Positions 51,555 through 63,170 of a stretch of 64,000 nt of DNA are shown piece by piece; position 1 is the first letter of the stretch, and each line of letters begins with the position of its first letter. The stretch covers positions 186,001 through 250,000 of the forward strand of contig JAANYP010004341.1 of the NCBI GenBank assembly GCA_020465985.1. Reading direction: 5' to 3'. The notes below the pieces were generated by a model. The model worked only from the letters and a program-made list of their open reading frames with translations, made no database searches and was not told where the DNA came from. The DNA comes from Centrapalus pauciflorus. Its lineage: Eukaryota; Streptophyta; Magnoliopsida; Asterales; Asteraceae. A program made the translations under genes and the position numbers.

Positions 51555-53408
51555 TTAAGGTCGTTGAGCCAATTCATTAATATCATAAGGAGACGCATCC
51601 ATGCGAGTACGTACGTGCTCTGTATGCTCTTATCGCAAGGAGATTGTTGATTATATCGGTGGTATGATAGTCGTCAAAGTAGACAGTTGTATCCCGAACC
51701 GGACAAGGGATTGAGTTTGGAGCACATTGTCCATCTGCCCTTACTTGACAACAAGGAACATTTGCCAAACCTGCAAATTCAATTCCCAACTCAACATTTT
51801 ATTAAAGTACTTTTATTTAGCATATTATTAGGAAATTAATTAACTAATGTTCTTTAATTATAATTACCTCTTCTTGGTGCAGTAATGCTTGTAGTGTTAA
51901 TGTAAGTGTAATCTGAATCAGGTAAATCATTATTGAGATCATCCACAAGAGCCTTAATTAAGCCGATCATTATATAACTTTACAGCATCATTTATCGACT
52001 CAACGCATGGTTTTCCATCGGTGCCAAACTTTGCTATCAAACCTGGCAGGGGTGCACCCTATAGGACTCACACCAAACACCGCCACCTTCCGAGCTCCCA
52101 ATTTGTACAGATCGAGTCTATCATGTATATATAAACTTGGGTTTAATTAATGTTGCAATTCACTGATAACTTAAGTAAACAACGTACAATTAAGTTAAAG
52201 ATTAAAGTGCATATATGGCTCAAAAATAACAGCATTTTTATAGCATACTATACATTAAGTAAAGATATATATATATAAGATCGATGTAGTAGGCATGCAT
52301 GCATACGTACCCTCAATTGTTTGCGTACGAGGACTTGGGCATATTGATCGACAGTATATACGCGGCTCGTGGGGTAATTGTTAGGCATCAAGTAGTTGTT
52401 GATGTAATCATTATTTCCAATAATTAACGTGTAAATGCATTTTCCAATGTATTCAATGTCTTGTTGCCTTGTAAGAGCGAAAGACGGTAAAGTATTTTAG
52501 CATGATTAAGTAGTTGTCTATCCAGGCTGAAGCGCTCACCCTGTACGTACGTCATGAATTGAAGTAACATGTATATATAAGCAAAAATACTTTACTTCAA
52601 ATTTAAATGCAAGAGAAAATTAAAACAATATATATATCAATCATCACAAATGGCGTGTGATTACCAGATGACTACCGGTTTCATCCCGAATACCAGCACT
52701 ACCACTACCGTAGTTTACGCCTCTGCTGATCTCATCGTCTGTTGCGCTAACATATGGTGGGATCGGATGACCTTGGGTAAACCTAGAAGTTGACCTGAAA
52801 TCAAGCAAACCAATTCAATGTTATGTTTCGACAACAAGATTATTTCTATCCTTTTTTGACAAAATGAAAATGTCCAAGTGTACTGTATGGATATTTAATT
52901 TCTATGAAGAATAAATATTTGCAACTTTTAGCTAACGTAATTAAAAAAATTTAAATAAAAACAAAGTAATTAATTAACTTTTGCCTTGACAAGCTGTTTA
53001 ATTTTCTTGTGGTGAAGGAATTGAACATATATTAATATGTAATATGTTAGCTAAAAAAAAATCTAGCTTTATGAAAATGAAATGGTTCTTGTTTCAACAT
53101 ATGGAAAATGTAAGTCGTTAAACATGCAGCAAAATATATAAGAGGAAGATCGATGGAGGAATTGAAATTAGACCGATGCAATCTCCAATGGTTCGACCGT
53201 TGGTGAATCGTCCAGTGGCACCTTGCGGGAAATCGATACCATATGGCGGGTAATTGGCTTTTGCTGCGGTGTCAAGTCCATTGTTGTTGCCGCTATCGAC
53301 CAGGGAGCCTCCGAATATGAAGGAACATGGGACTTGCGGTTCAGCTTCGACTGCAAGTGTTAGAATAAGCAGCATCAATCCCACAACCACGCTCATCTCA
53401 CGAGTCAT
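51555..53408 (-). pseudogene. GDSL esterase/lipase, array copy 5 (decayed)
   Basis: Five exon remnants in the usual order: 53174-53408, 52665-52794, 52311-52540, about 51868-52117 and 51555-51770. Exon 1 is open but has FGGSLVD, so the Asp of the GDS motif is replaced by Gly while the Ser is kept (Ser35). Exon 2 is 130 nt rather than 125, with a 5-bp insertion near ATCCGATCC that brings a stop. Exon 3 is 230 rather than 246 nt (losses of 7 and 9 nt) and frameshifts to a stop. Exon 4 carries an extra GATC near its start and a further shift after GCACCCCTGCC. Exon 5 shifts after a CGTACGTAC insertion; its DDYH block is still readable. Expression as an enzyme is not expected. Confidence 0.9.
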
Positions 53409-53921
53409 GTTAATTAATGTATTTCACTAACAAAAGTATATAAGATGAAGAGAGGGATGATCGAATTTGGATGCCTAATGCATGCTATTTATAGAAACAA
53501 AGGACTAAGGAAGAGTGGCCGGAAAATTCTGGATTTTCTAATTAAATATTTTTTAATGAATTAATATGTACGTACGTACATATACGCTGTTCAACCAATC
53601 ACTTTGTTTTATTTTACAGAGAAAAACACACCAAATAGCTAGGTAATTTTAAGTTTGTACATATTTATTTAATGTATTTTTTTCACATTTATACAATGTA
53701 CTTTAACTTATCTTAAAAGTGTTTCAATAGGTAAATGGGTGACCTGATGACCAATATCATCAGACCATACAACTAACTAATTGAAACATTTTTAAAAGTT
53801 TGATTACAAAATGTACACAAAACAAAATTTACACTACATAAATGTGTATAGAAATAAAGTTTAACTAAGCATGCTAACATGTTGTACCGGTCGTCAAATC
53901 ACATAATTGAAACACTTTTAA

Positions 53922-54040
53922 ATGTACGTAGAATGACATTCAATCCACATAGAATGACATTCAATCTATGTAGAATGACATGCAATCTACGTAGAATGTC
54001 ATCCAATCTACGTAGAATGTCATGTAGAATGTCAAGTGTC
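53922..54040. repeat. Minisatellite, unit about 21 bp
   Basis: Five to six tandem copies of a unit like TACGTAGAATGACATTCAATC with substitutions. Single related words (TTCTACGTAGAT) recur near 56,040. Confidence 0.75.
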
Positions 54041-54209
54041 ATATATTCTACATAGATTACATGATAAAATATACCAAAAACACATTGAATGTTAATATAC
54101 ATCTACATAAAAAGATATAGAAATGTATAAGAAACATAAAAATATATAAAATATATAAGAAACATAACATTCTACATAGATTATGTGTGATTTGTTACAA
54201 ATAGAAAAA

Positions 54210-54211
<2 letters not shown>

Positions 54212-54297
<86 letters not shown>
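54212..54297. repeat. (TA)n microsatellite
   Basis: About 43 uninterrupted TA units bordering the left end of the inverted-repeat element at 54,298. Confidence 0.95.
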
Positions 54298-54300
<3 letters not shown>

Positions 54301-55050
54301 GATCAATGGGGTACCATATTAGACTGGGGTACCGGGAAACCATTTATAGTCAATCATTTATCATTAAAATCATTAAAATATAATATAATTTTGTTTAAAA
54401 TTCTTTCCCACATTAATTCATGTTGGGGGTAAAAAAATGGTATTAAAAAATTTAAATTATAATCAAAGATTATGTGTATCCCATGAAGATTCTCATTTTA
54501 GTTAATATCATTTATTACACTCATACTGAATATAGGCAATGACAACACTCCATAAACCACGATTGAACATGTTCAATACCGTCAATATTGGTTTATCATC
54601 AAAACGGATAACAACGACATAAAACGCAATAAACTCCGACTGCACAAGTTCAATAACGTGTAAAAGAAATTGAACCTTCACAAACGGTTTGAAGAAAATA
54701 ATAAATACCTTTATTTGACACATCCAGTTGAACAGATTCAGTCGTTCATTAAAACTTATTGTCGAATCCAATTGAACATGACACTAAAACACATTGTCGA
54801 ATCCGATTGAACATGTTCACTAAAACCCATTGTCGAATCCGATTGAACATGTTCATTAAACCCATTTTGAAATTTATTATATATCTGTTATGGAAGTAAA
54901 TCCCTATAATTAAGGAAACTATTATATTATTAGTTGTCATCTATTATTTAATATAAATCTAATTAACTATATTACCCTTTTAAACTTATAACCAAACATG
55001 GGTGGACTCCGGTTCCCCTGTCTAACATGGTACCCCATTGATCCCGACCC
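54298..55050. mobile_element. TIR element inserted in a TA microsatellite
   Basis: GATCAATGGGGTACCATATT near the left and AATGTTCGATCCC-side sequence at the right pair as inverted repeats: the right end reads ACATGGTACCCCATTGATCC. TA repeats lie on both sides (54,212-54,297 and 55,051-55,073), so the element appears to have split a TA tract. The interior repeats CGATTGAACATGTTCA words. No coding capacity seen. Confidence 0.65.
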
Positions 55051-55085
<35 letters not shown>

Positions 55086-55491
55086 GTATGTGTATATATA
55101 TGTATGTATATAATCTAAAAGATGATAACATTATATTAAACTTCATATTTAATTGTCTAAACAAGTCTATGTAAGTAAATAAAATAATAAATTTATATTG
55201 AAGTTCATATGTATGAGTTTTGATGTATGTACAAGTGTATATGTAGAAATGTCTCTAAATCGATTAACAACATTATGCGTACACTAAATTAACAAAATTA
55301 CATATATGCATTGAACAACAATATTACACATTATTACACAGATGTGTGTAGAGTGAGATTCATTTGAGAACCATAATACATCAGAAAACTAAGGTGAAAC
55401 CACAATTGCATCACAATTCTTGTGTATCTATATGACATATATATCATTCTATGTAAATTATTATAATTGTTATACCAGTTAATTTATTTTT

Positions 55492-55994
55492 GGGATAATT
55501 GCGTAAAAACCTCAAACTTGTCAGTTTTTTATGATTAAAACACAAAACCATTTTTAGTTGCATAGAAAACCTCGAACTAACTAAAAATCAGTAAATCAAT
55601 GTTTTATCAATGGGTAACTTGTTGAAATCGGTTATTAATCCTACGTGAACCGGTAAATAACCTACGTGGAAAAATTATAATTGTTGAAACCAGTTCCCAA
55701 GTATTAAACATCATTTAACCCCCCGTTGATGATGTAATTCCGTTTAAAAATTACAATTAAAATTATCAATGGGGGTTTAAATGATATGTAATACTTGACA
55801 ACCGGTTTCAACAATTAAAATTTGTTTCACGTATGTTATTTACCGGTCTACGTAGAATTAGTAACCGGTTACCCATTGATAAAACATTGATTAACAATTT
55901 TTAGTTAGTTCGGGGTTTTCTATGCAACGAAAAATGATTTAAAGTTTTAATCTAAAAAAACTGACAAGTTGAAGGTTTTTTGCACAATTATCCC
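55492..55994. mobile_element. Long-armed Mutator-like fold-back element, 503 bp
   Basis: Left GGGATAATTGCGTAAAAACC and right GGTTTTTTGCACAATTATCCC begin inverted arms of roughly 240 bp that include CCGGT, CTACGTG and AAAACATTGATT words. Perfect 9-bp flanking repeats TTTATTTTT (55483-55491, 55995-56003) fit MULE transposition, although they are low-complexity. Confidence 0.75.
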
Positions 55995-56220
55995 TTTATT
56001 TTTATATATAATATACCAAATGTAATAAAAAAAAACACAATATTCTACGTAGATATGAATAACAGTTAATCTACAAAAAAAATATAGGATTATATAAATT
56101 CTACATATATTACATAATATTTTTTTATTGAATGACATTTTTGTAATTTTTTAGATTTTTTATGGTGGAAAATCTTGAAAAGATGCGCGAAGGATTTTTT
56201 CGAAAGAGAATATATATATA

Positions 56221-56342
<122 letters not shown>

Positions 56343-56699
56343 GGTTCAAAAATGTACCCATGAGAATTGAGTGTACAAAGGGTACCTTTTCAAAGCCACA
56401 AGATTAAGAAAAAAATAAGGGTTGTGATCAAAAGTTGAAGATTCCATGCGCATCCCTTTGAGCTGAAAGGGTATTTTCGTAATAACAGCGACCATTCACA
56501 GCATTTATAATATGATCATTTACAACACTTATAAAATGATCATTCACAACACTTATTTGATCATTCACAAAAATTATTTGATCATTCACAATTCTTCAAT
56601 ACTTATTTGATTATTCAGAAGAATTATTTGACCATTAACAATATTTATTTGATCATTCATCATTCATCATTCATCATACTAACTTTTTGTGTGTGTGTG

Positions 56700-57011
56700 T
56701 TCAAGTGAGTATCAATTATTATGCAGCGCAACAGATTATACCATTCTTAAAAATAATTTTTTGTACTTTTTTTTCATAATCAGGTTTTATATAACATTAC
56801 AAAGACAATATAAATTGTACGCACATTCACACATTCTAGGTGTATGAAATCATGTATCAAATAAATGTGTGTTTACATATACAAAAATTTACGAAAATTT
56901 AGAAGATGTGAATGTATGTAAAATTTACATATCATCCTTATAATGTTAATTACAACATGTTTAATTGTGGTACCTTCAGGTGCGCTTCATAAGTAGTGGT
57001 TCTCTCTTGAA
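56700..57011. mobile_element. TIR MITE, GGTTC family, beside microsatellites
   Basis: TTCAAGTGAGTATCAATTAT at the left is mirrored by AGTAGTGGTTCTCTCTTGAA at the right, and ATGCAGCGCA / GTGCGCTTCAT are the next inner pair. Preceded by a GTGTGTGTGT run and followed by a TA run. Related to 9104-9462. Confidence 0.65.
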
Positions 57012-58481
57012 ATATATATATATATGAGAAGCTAATTATATTTTGAGAAGTGTGAGAAGCACTATAATTCACTAACTTTGTAGATTGATTCACTTATTTT
57101 GTATGTTGATTCACTTAATTTGTACATTGATTCACTTGTTTTTGTATTTGTAAATAAACCCAATTGTCTATAATTATTTGGACTAATATATCCTTATGAC
57201 AAACTTAAATCATTTTAACCCTAATTATTTAATCTAAACAAAAACTTTTCTAATAAGATAAATTTTCCGGTCCTCCAATTTATGTTCGTGCATTTGAGCA
57301 TACATACATAAGAGTTAGATCATGTGTGAAAAAAACTTATGGGAAATATAGGAATTAATCATGATAATTACATTTGATTATATAATTGATCTAAGGGTTA
57401 AAAAATATGATGACATTAATTATTGTAAATTACCCGTAATTTAACAACATTTAGTAGAGAAAAAACCCGAATCGTAATACTCGTTAATAAGCTTAACGAC
57501 AATCTTCAGCAATCTTTATGAACAGGTCTTAACAACACGTGTCAAACCTTAATAGTTGATGGTGGTGGTGAACCTTCATATTAGCTACAATATATATATT
57601 AACTTTAAGATTAGTTGGAGTTGATCTTAAGAGCAACTATAGACTTTAAAATTGGAGTTGATCTTAGTTGGAGTTAAACTTGTCTTTTAGCTAAATGTTT
57701 GTTAAGGTCAATTTTACGTTAAATGTTCAATTTTATTGTTTGAGACATTTCATCAAACACGTAGAGCACATCAATTTACAAACAACAAAAGTTGAAAATA
57801 CTCATTAAATCATATAATTCAATACATAGAGTTTTACGTTGATCAATTTTAATGAATTTTTAAAGAAGAATCTGAAAGAAAACTCAATGAACAATTTGAA
57901 ACTAATATATGTACTTGTGTGTATGTGTGTGTTAATATACGACTCTTTTCTTATGATTGATAAATTTATTAATATACAAAAAAATTAAAATATAACATTA
58001 GTTAATAATTTAATGCAAAAGAATGTTGCACATCATCATTAAAATAAGTAAGGTTTAATAAAGAATTATATAATGCTGAAAATTTATCACTCGATACAAT
58101 AATTATAAAAACAATATGCTTCATATTATACCATGCACAATGGTTTGTGGAGACGAACCATGACCCAAGCACTGCAATTGGTGGTTCTACCTAGCTACAT
58201 ACGTACCTCGATGATCACCCCTACAAAATTGAAATGGACCACCAAACCAATTTGCATGCTCTTAAAAAGGTACAAAAATAACCACGCCTCAATCCTAAGC
58301 AAGGTTGGCAAGGTCCATGTACTATTACTAATTAATAGCAGCTAGGTCTATGCAGAAAAACTACCTACGTACTAAGGAACGTCAACTTAACGAGGTAAGA
58401 AATTTCAAGTGTTCATAACTTAATTTACAAAAATGACCCTTCATGAATTCTAATGAAATATTAATAGTGTTGTCTAAATTT

Positions 58482-58693
58482 GGGTTTATTATGAAAAAAA
58501 AAAACCAACATATTTTCACGTTTTTTGCGTTTTCGACTATCCATGTTTTTTTTTTCATAAAAGTTCTCAAGTTAATTTTTTTTCTTTTTGGTTTAGTGGA
58601 ATTTGGGTACAATGGAACCCGGTTTTTCAGTTTTAGGACAAAACGCAAAAATTTTATTTATGAAAACATGTTGGTTATTTTCATAATAAACTC
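58482..58693. mobile_element. Fold-back MITE, Mutator-like, copy 4 (shortened)
   Basis: GGGTTTATTATGAAAAA at the left and TTTTCATAATAAACTC at the right, with the family words CACGTTTTTTGCGTTTTCG and GGAACCCGGTTTTTCAG. About 100 bp shorter than copy 1, mostly in the right half. No matching 9-bp flank. Confidence 0.7.
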
Positions 58694-58788
58694 AACTGTT
58701 ATTACATATAATTGCATATATACAAGATTTAGCAGTAGTAGTGAAAGCCACAGACTCACAGTCGTATGATCGATCAGTGGTTCGATCA

Positions 58789-58925
58789 CACTACAAGAAA
58801 AAGGGTCAATAGCGGCGACACCTTTAGCAGCGACAAACTCTTTAGCAGCGACACCCAAAATACGCGGACACATGTCGCCGCTAAAGCCTTTAGCAGCGAC
58901 ATACTGTCGCCGCTAATACCCAAAA
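58789..58925. repeat. Left subterminal repeats of the CACTA element
   Basis: Six or more copies of (T)AGC(A/G)GCGACA, direct and inverted, within 140 bp of the left terminus. Confidence 0.85.
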
Positions 58926-59233
58926 AAATGGCGCCTGACTTGCCGCCCCCTTTTCTCCCTTTTCCACCTCTCTCTCTTTCACTTTTTCACCTTTTGGCTT
59001 CTTCTTCTCCATTGTGCGATTTTAGCTTCCTCCCACCGGTAAGCACCGATTTTTTGGGTTTTTCTTTGTGTTTTGTGTATTTTTTACATAAATATATGTA
59101 ATGTGTGGGTATTGATGTGTTTGGTGTCTCAGATCTCATCTCTCTTGCTCTCTCGCCGCCGGTGCTGTCTCTCGCCGGTGCTGCCTCTCGCCGCCGGCTT
59201 TCTCTCTCGCCGCCGGCTCTCTCTCTGTGCAAG
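58926..59233 (+). other. Probable 5'-UTR exons of the CACTA gene
   Basis: A pyrimidine-rich segment ends at 59038 at CCACCG before GTAAGC; a second exon runs 59133-59233 (after GTGTCTCAG, ending TGTGCAAG before GTATG) and repeats TCTCGCCGCCGG words. A roughly 980-bp intron full of TATTTGTGTGTATT words leads to the coding exon at 60212. This is a splice-signal reading only. Confidence 0.5.
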
Positions 59234-59998
59234 GTATGTATTTTGTTTGTAATGTATTAAATTAGTGTGTATTTGTATGTATTTTGAGTGTTAGTGTGTG
59301 TTTTTAATTTGTATGTAGTTTGTGTATTAGTGTTAGTGTTTGTATATTTATGTATTTTGAGTGCTAAAATGTGTATTTGTTTGTCTTTTGTGTATTTATT
59401 ATATTAATGTATGTATTTGTGTGTATTTGTTTTTGGATAAAAGTTTTAGATTGATCAAAATTAGGTTATTATTTATATTGAATTGTAAAAATTATTTGTA
59501 GGTTTGTTTAAATTATTTTCTTGGATAAAAGTTTTAGATTTATCAAAGTTAGGTTTTTTTAGAATTTGTTAAAATATTTTTGGAATTATTGTGTTTTTTT
59601 AAGTATTTATAAACGTTTTATATGTATTTAGTATATTATTGTGTGTGTATTTATATGTATTTTGTGTATTAGTGTGTGTATTTATATGTGTTTTATATAT
59701 TAGTGTGTGTATTTATGTGTATTTTGTATATGTTTATGGTAAAATAATGTAGATTTACTAAAATTTTTATGATAAAAGTTTATAGAAAGCAATGTACTTG
59801 TATTGTGTATATTTGGTGTCTATTTTGTATAATTTTAGTGTCTATTAGTTTATTAATGTGTGTGTGATTGTTTTAGGTAAAAAAATACGATGTATTTGTT
59901 AAACTAGGTGTATGTTTATTTAAATAATTTAAAATTTTGTTAATTTAGTATATTTGTTGTTTTTTTTGTATAATTATATTATCGTTATTTATTTTAAT

Positions 59999-60085
59999 GA
60001 AAGTGATTCTGATTACGAGAGTGAAATGTCTGACGACGAGGCTGATTATATTGAAAATGATCCGGATGAGAATGATTCCGATTGA
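59999..60085 (+). pseudogene. Acidic C-terminal remnant inside the CACTA element
   Basis: A 28-codon open stretch ending in TGA reads ESDSDYESEMSDDEADY and further Asp/Glu, with no clear beginning. Its place just upstream of the TNPA-like gene is where the TNPD gene of an autonomous CACTA element would end, so it may be that gene's last exon. The family assignment is a guess; another frame is also open here. Confidence 0.3.
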
Positions 60086-60214
60086 AACACTTTATGTGTA
60101 ATAACATTTGACTCATTGTAATATATTAAGATTTATATTTTGTTCGTCTAATTAAAATGCACTGTTTATTTTGTTTAGTATTTGTCTATTCTGTATATTT
60201 TAAGATTTCAGGAT

Positions 60215-62742
60215 ATGGCATTTATATGGTTCATTGTGCTATACTTGATGGCCGATGTCATGGGACGAGGCCATGACGGTGATGGCCGTGAGGATCCACC
60301 ACCTCCTGGTGGTCGAGGTCGCGGTGTTCATGAGATGGATGGTAATGTTATTTATTTGTTATATTCATTTAATTATGATTTATCATGCCTAATATTCTTT
60401 TAATTGCAATTGCAGTAGTGCCAGTCCGTCGAAGAGGCCGGACAAAAAATTTGAATCTGATGCCCACATGGGAAAGCAATGGGAGACAACCGTTGCCGTT
60501 ACCGTTTGATGATGCTACAGCTACGACGGTTGGCACTATACATGACCTATTTATACGCGAGGCCGCCGGATACATGTGGCGGGATATCCCTTTGGATAGG
60601 GAGTCGTGGAAAAAAGTTTCTCTCGCCGAGAAGCATGCTATGTATGAGCATCTTCGGGTAAATTATTTATTTAAGTGTAAATCTTATCTTTATCTTTTAT
60701 TACTTTTTACTTGTCTAACATTATTATTATTATTTTTAGCCATATTTTGACTTGCAAGGGGTTATGGAAGATCCTACTCAAAGCAGGTTAAGGGAGGGTT
60801 ATGAATATATGATGTCGGCTCGTTATAGAGGTCGTAAAACTGAAGCAAATAAATATTTTAAAAAAGTGGGAGGATATGAGGATGTTGAGAGAGCTAGGGC
60901 CAACCCCCCTGAGGGTATGACTATGGAAAATTGGCATAGATGCATTGATTTTTTTCACACAGAAAAATATTTGAAGCGTTCTAGTCAAAACAAAATAAAT
61001 CGTGCTAAACAAGTGGTTAAGAATCATGGAGGGACGAGATCGTATAGTAGCGCTTGTCATAAAAAAGTAAGTTATGACAAACAATATAGATACACACACA
61101 CACACAGATATATATATTTACATATCTAATCAAATTTTAATGTTAAACAGAGTATAAGTCGTATCCAAGCATTTTATGATGCGCATATCAATAAGAATGG
61201 GCTATTTGATGACCCAATGGTCGAGGCGCAATATGTAAGTGATTATGCTTAAACTTAAAAATATATTGATGCTTAATGCTTAAAAGTATACTAATCTATT
61301 TAATTATCTTTGTAAAATACAGCATGCTTTGATACGTGAGTTCTCGGAACAATACGAACGATCATCCTCGTCGAACAATCCAACCCAAATAGATGAGGTA
61401 TCGCTTTTTGAGAAGATATTAGGTTCCAGACGGGGACACATAAAAGGAGTCGGTCATAAACCTTCCGGAACGACGACATCAAGCGCATACTTACCCGGGC
61501 AGACCTCACGTCCATCACAGGTAAATTATCTGACAAACTTATAATGGTAATGAGTCATATATAGTTGTAACGGGTCTTGATGAGTTAGTATGAGACATGT
61601 ATACTTATAATTGATGATGATGGGTTGATATTAGTTATATCTACTTCTTACACGCCATGATTAGTATGTATAACTCGGTATTTGCTAAAAGTACTTGTAA
61701 CGGGTCTTGATGAGTTAGTATAAGACATATATACTTATAATTGATGATGATAGGTTGGTATTAGTTATATATACTTCTTACATGCCATTATGGTTATGCA
61801 TAAGTCAGTATTTATTAAATGTACTTGTAACGGGTCTTGATGAGTTAGTATGAGACATATATAGTTGTAATTGATGATGATGGGTTGGTATTAGTTATAT
61901 CTACTTCTTACACGCCATGATTAGTATGTATAACTCGGTATTTGCTAAAAGTACTTGTAACGGGTCTTGATGAGTTAGTATAAGACATATATACTTATAA
62001 TTGATGATGATAGGTTGGTATTAGTTATATATACTTCTTACATGCCATTATGGTTATGCATAAGTCAGTATTTATTAAATGTACTTGTAACGGGTCTTGA
62101 TGAGTTAGTATGAGACATATATAGTTGTAATTGATGATGATGGGTTGGTATTAGTTATATCTAGTTCTTACACGCCATGATGATTATGTATAACTCGGTA
62201 TTTGCTAAAAGTACTTGTAACGGGTCTTGATGAGTTAGTATAAGACATATATACTTGTAATTGATGATGATGGGTCGGTATTAATTATATTTACTTGCTA
62301 CACGTCATTATGGTTATGTATAAGTCGGTATTTGCTATAAATAATTGTAACGAGTCTTGATAAATTAGTATAAGAGATATATACTTGTAATTGACGATGA
62401 TAGGTTGTTTTAGTTATATCTAGTTCTTATACGCCATGATGAGTATGTATAACTGGGTATTTGCTATAAACAGTTGTAACGAGTCTTGATAAGTTAGTAT
62501 GAGACATATATACTTGTAATTGATGATGATGGGCTGATATTAGTTATATCTAGTTCTTATACACCAATTTCGATGAGAGCTAATGTATATATGTATATAT
62601 TTTGTAGCCGGAAAATTTCGATGATGTCTATAACAACCCTCAATTTAAAGATGCGATGATGGAACTCTATCGAAAGTTCAGTACTCAAAACGATAACGAC
62701 GAGCATGACGAAGACAACGACGACAACGAAGATGATGATTAG
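60215..62742 (+). CDS. TNPA/Ptta-like En/Spm transposon protein
   Basis: DNA-binding accessory transposition protein of the plant Ptta/En/Spm (Transposase_24) type, expected to bind the subterminal repeats. Exons: 60215-60341, 60416-60657, 60740-61066, 61151-61234, 61323-61520, 62608-62742 (127, 242, 327, 84, 198 and 135 nt), all GT-AG and in phase, 370 residues. An N-terminal hydrophobic stretch and a PPPPGGRGRG linker lead to the conserved core: a YMWRDIPLD-like segment, then KHAMYEHLR, then RRYRGRK-like basic residues, WHRCIDFFHTEKYLKRS and QVVKNHGGTRSY, all typical of the family. The end is very acidic (ENDDDEDD-like, Asp/Glu-rich). Start: first ATG after the acceptor at 60211. The intact frame suggests recent activity. 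Confidence 0.85.
61561..62572 (+). repeat. 130-bp tandem repeat in the last CACTA intron
   Basis: Eight units begin at 61561, 61691, 61821, 61951, 62081, 62211, 62341 and 62471 (last one partial), each starting near TTGTAACGGGTCTTGATGAG. Two alternating variants (TACACGCCATGA versus TACATGCCATTA) make a 260-bp higher-order unit over the first five units. It fills almost all of the 1,087-bp intron 61521-62607. Confidence 0.9.
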
Positions 62743-62861
62743 ATTATTAGTGTTTTAGCTAATTATGTAACAAACGTTATTGTAATGTACGTTGTTTGTG
62801 TATATATATTATTATGAATTTTGTAGCACGTATTGTATATATTTAAACAAAATAGCAGGTT

Positions 62862-62896
<35 letters not shown>

Positions 62897-62949
62897 TATA
62901 TTAAATATAGCAGGTTTATTATTAATTACTAAAAAATATTAAAAAAAAT

Positions 62950-63170
62950 ATATATAAGTATTACCAGCGACGCTATTAGCAGCGACAATAGGCAATAGTG
63001 GCGACAGGCTTTAGCAGCGACACAAATAGCAGCGACACTCGACTTTTAGTGTTAAAGCAATAGCAGCGACTTTTTAGCAGCGACATGTCGCCGCTAAAGG
63101 CATTAGCAGCGACAACTATAGGCATTAGCAGCGACCTTTGTCGCCGCTAAAACCCTATTTTCTTGTAGTG
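62950..63170. repeat. Right subterminal repeats of the CACTA element
   Basis: About ten copies of TAGCAGCGACA-type words, with GTCGCCGCTAAA in inverted orientation, ending at the right terminus. Confidence 0.85.

Larger units (their letters stand above)
58789..63170 (+). mobile_element. Complete CACTA (En/Spm) transposon, 4,382 bp
   Basis: Terminal inverted repeats CACTACAAGAAAA at 58789 and TTTTCTTGTAGTG ending at 63170, with a 3-bp target duplication TCA (58786-58788, 63171-63173), as CACTA elements make. Both ends carry dense subterminal repeats of TTAGCAGCGACA and its GC variant GTCGCCGCTAA in both orientations, the expected binding sites for a TNPA-type protein. It encodes one TNPA/Ptta-like gene but no recognisable TNPD (TNP2) catalytic transposase, so it is probably non-autonomous. 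Confidence 0.92.

Noticed and set aside
58987..59232. Arg/Glu-rich frame on the minus strand
   Set aside because: It is the reverse of the TCTCGCCGCCGG-repeat leader of the CACTA gene.
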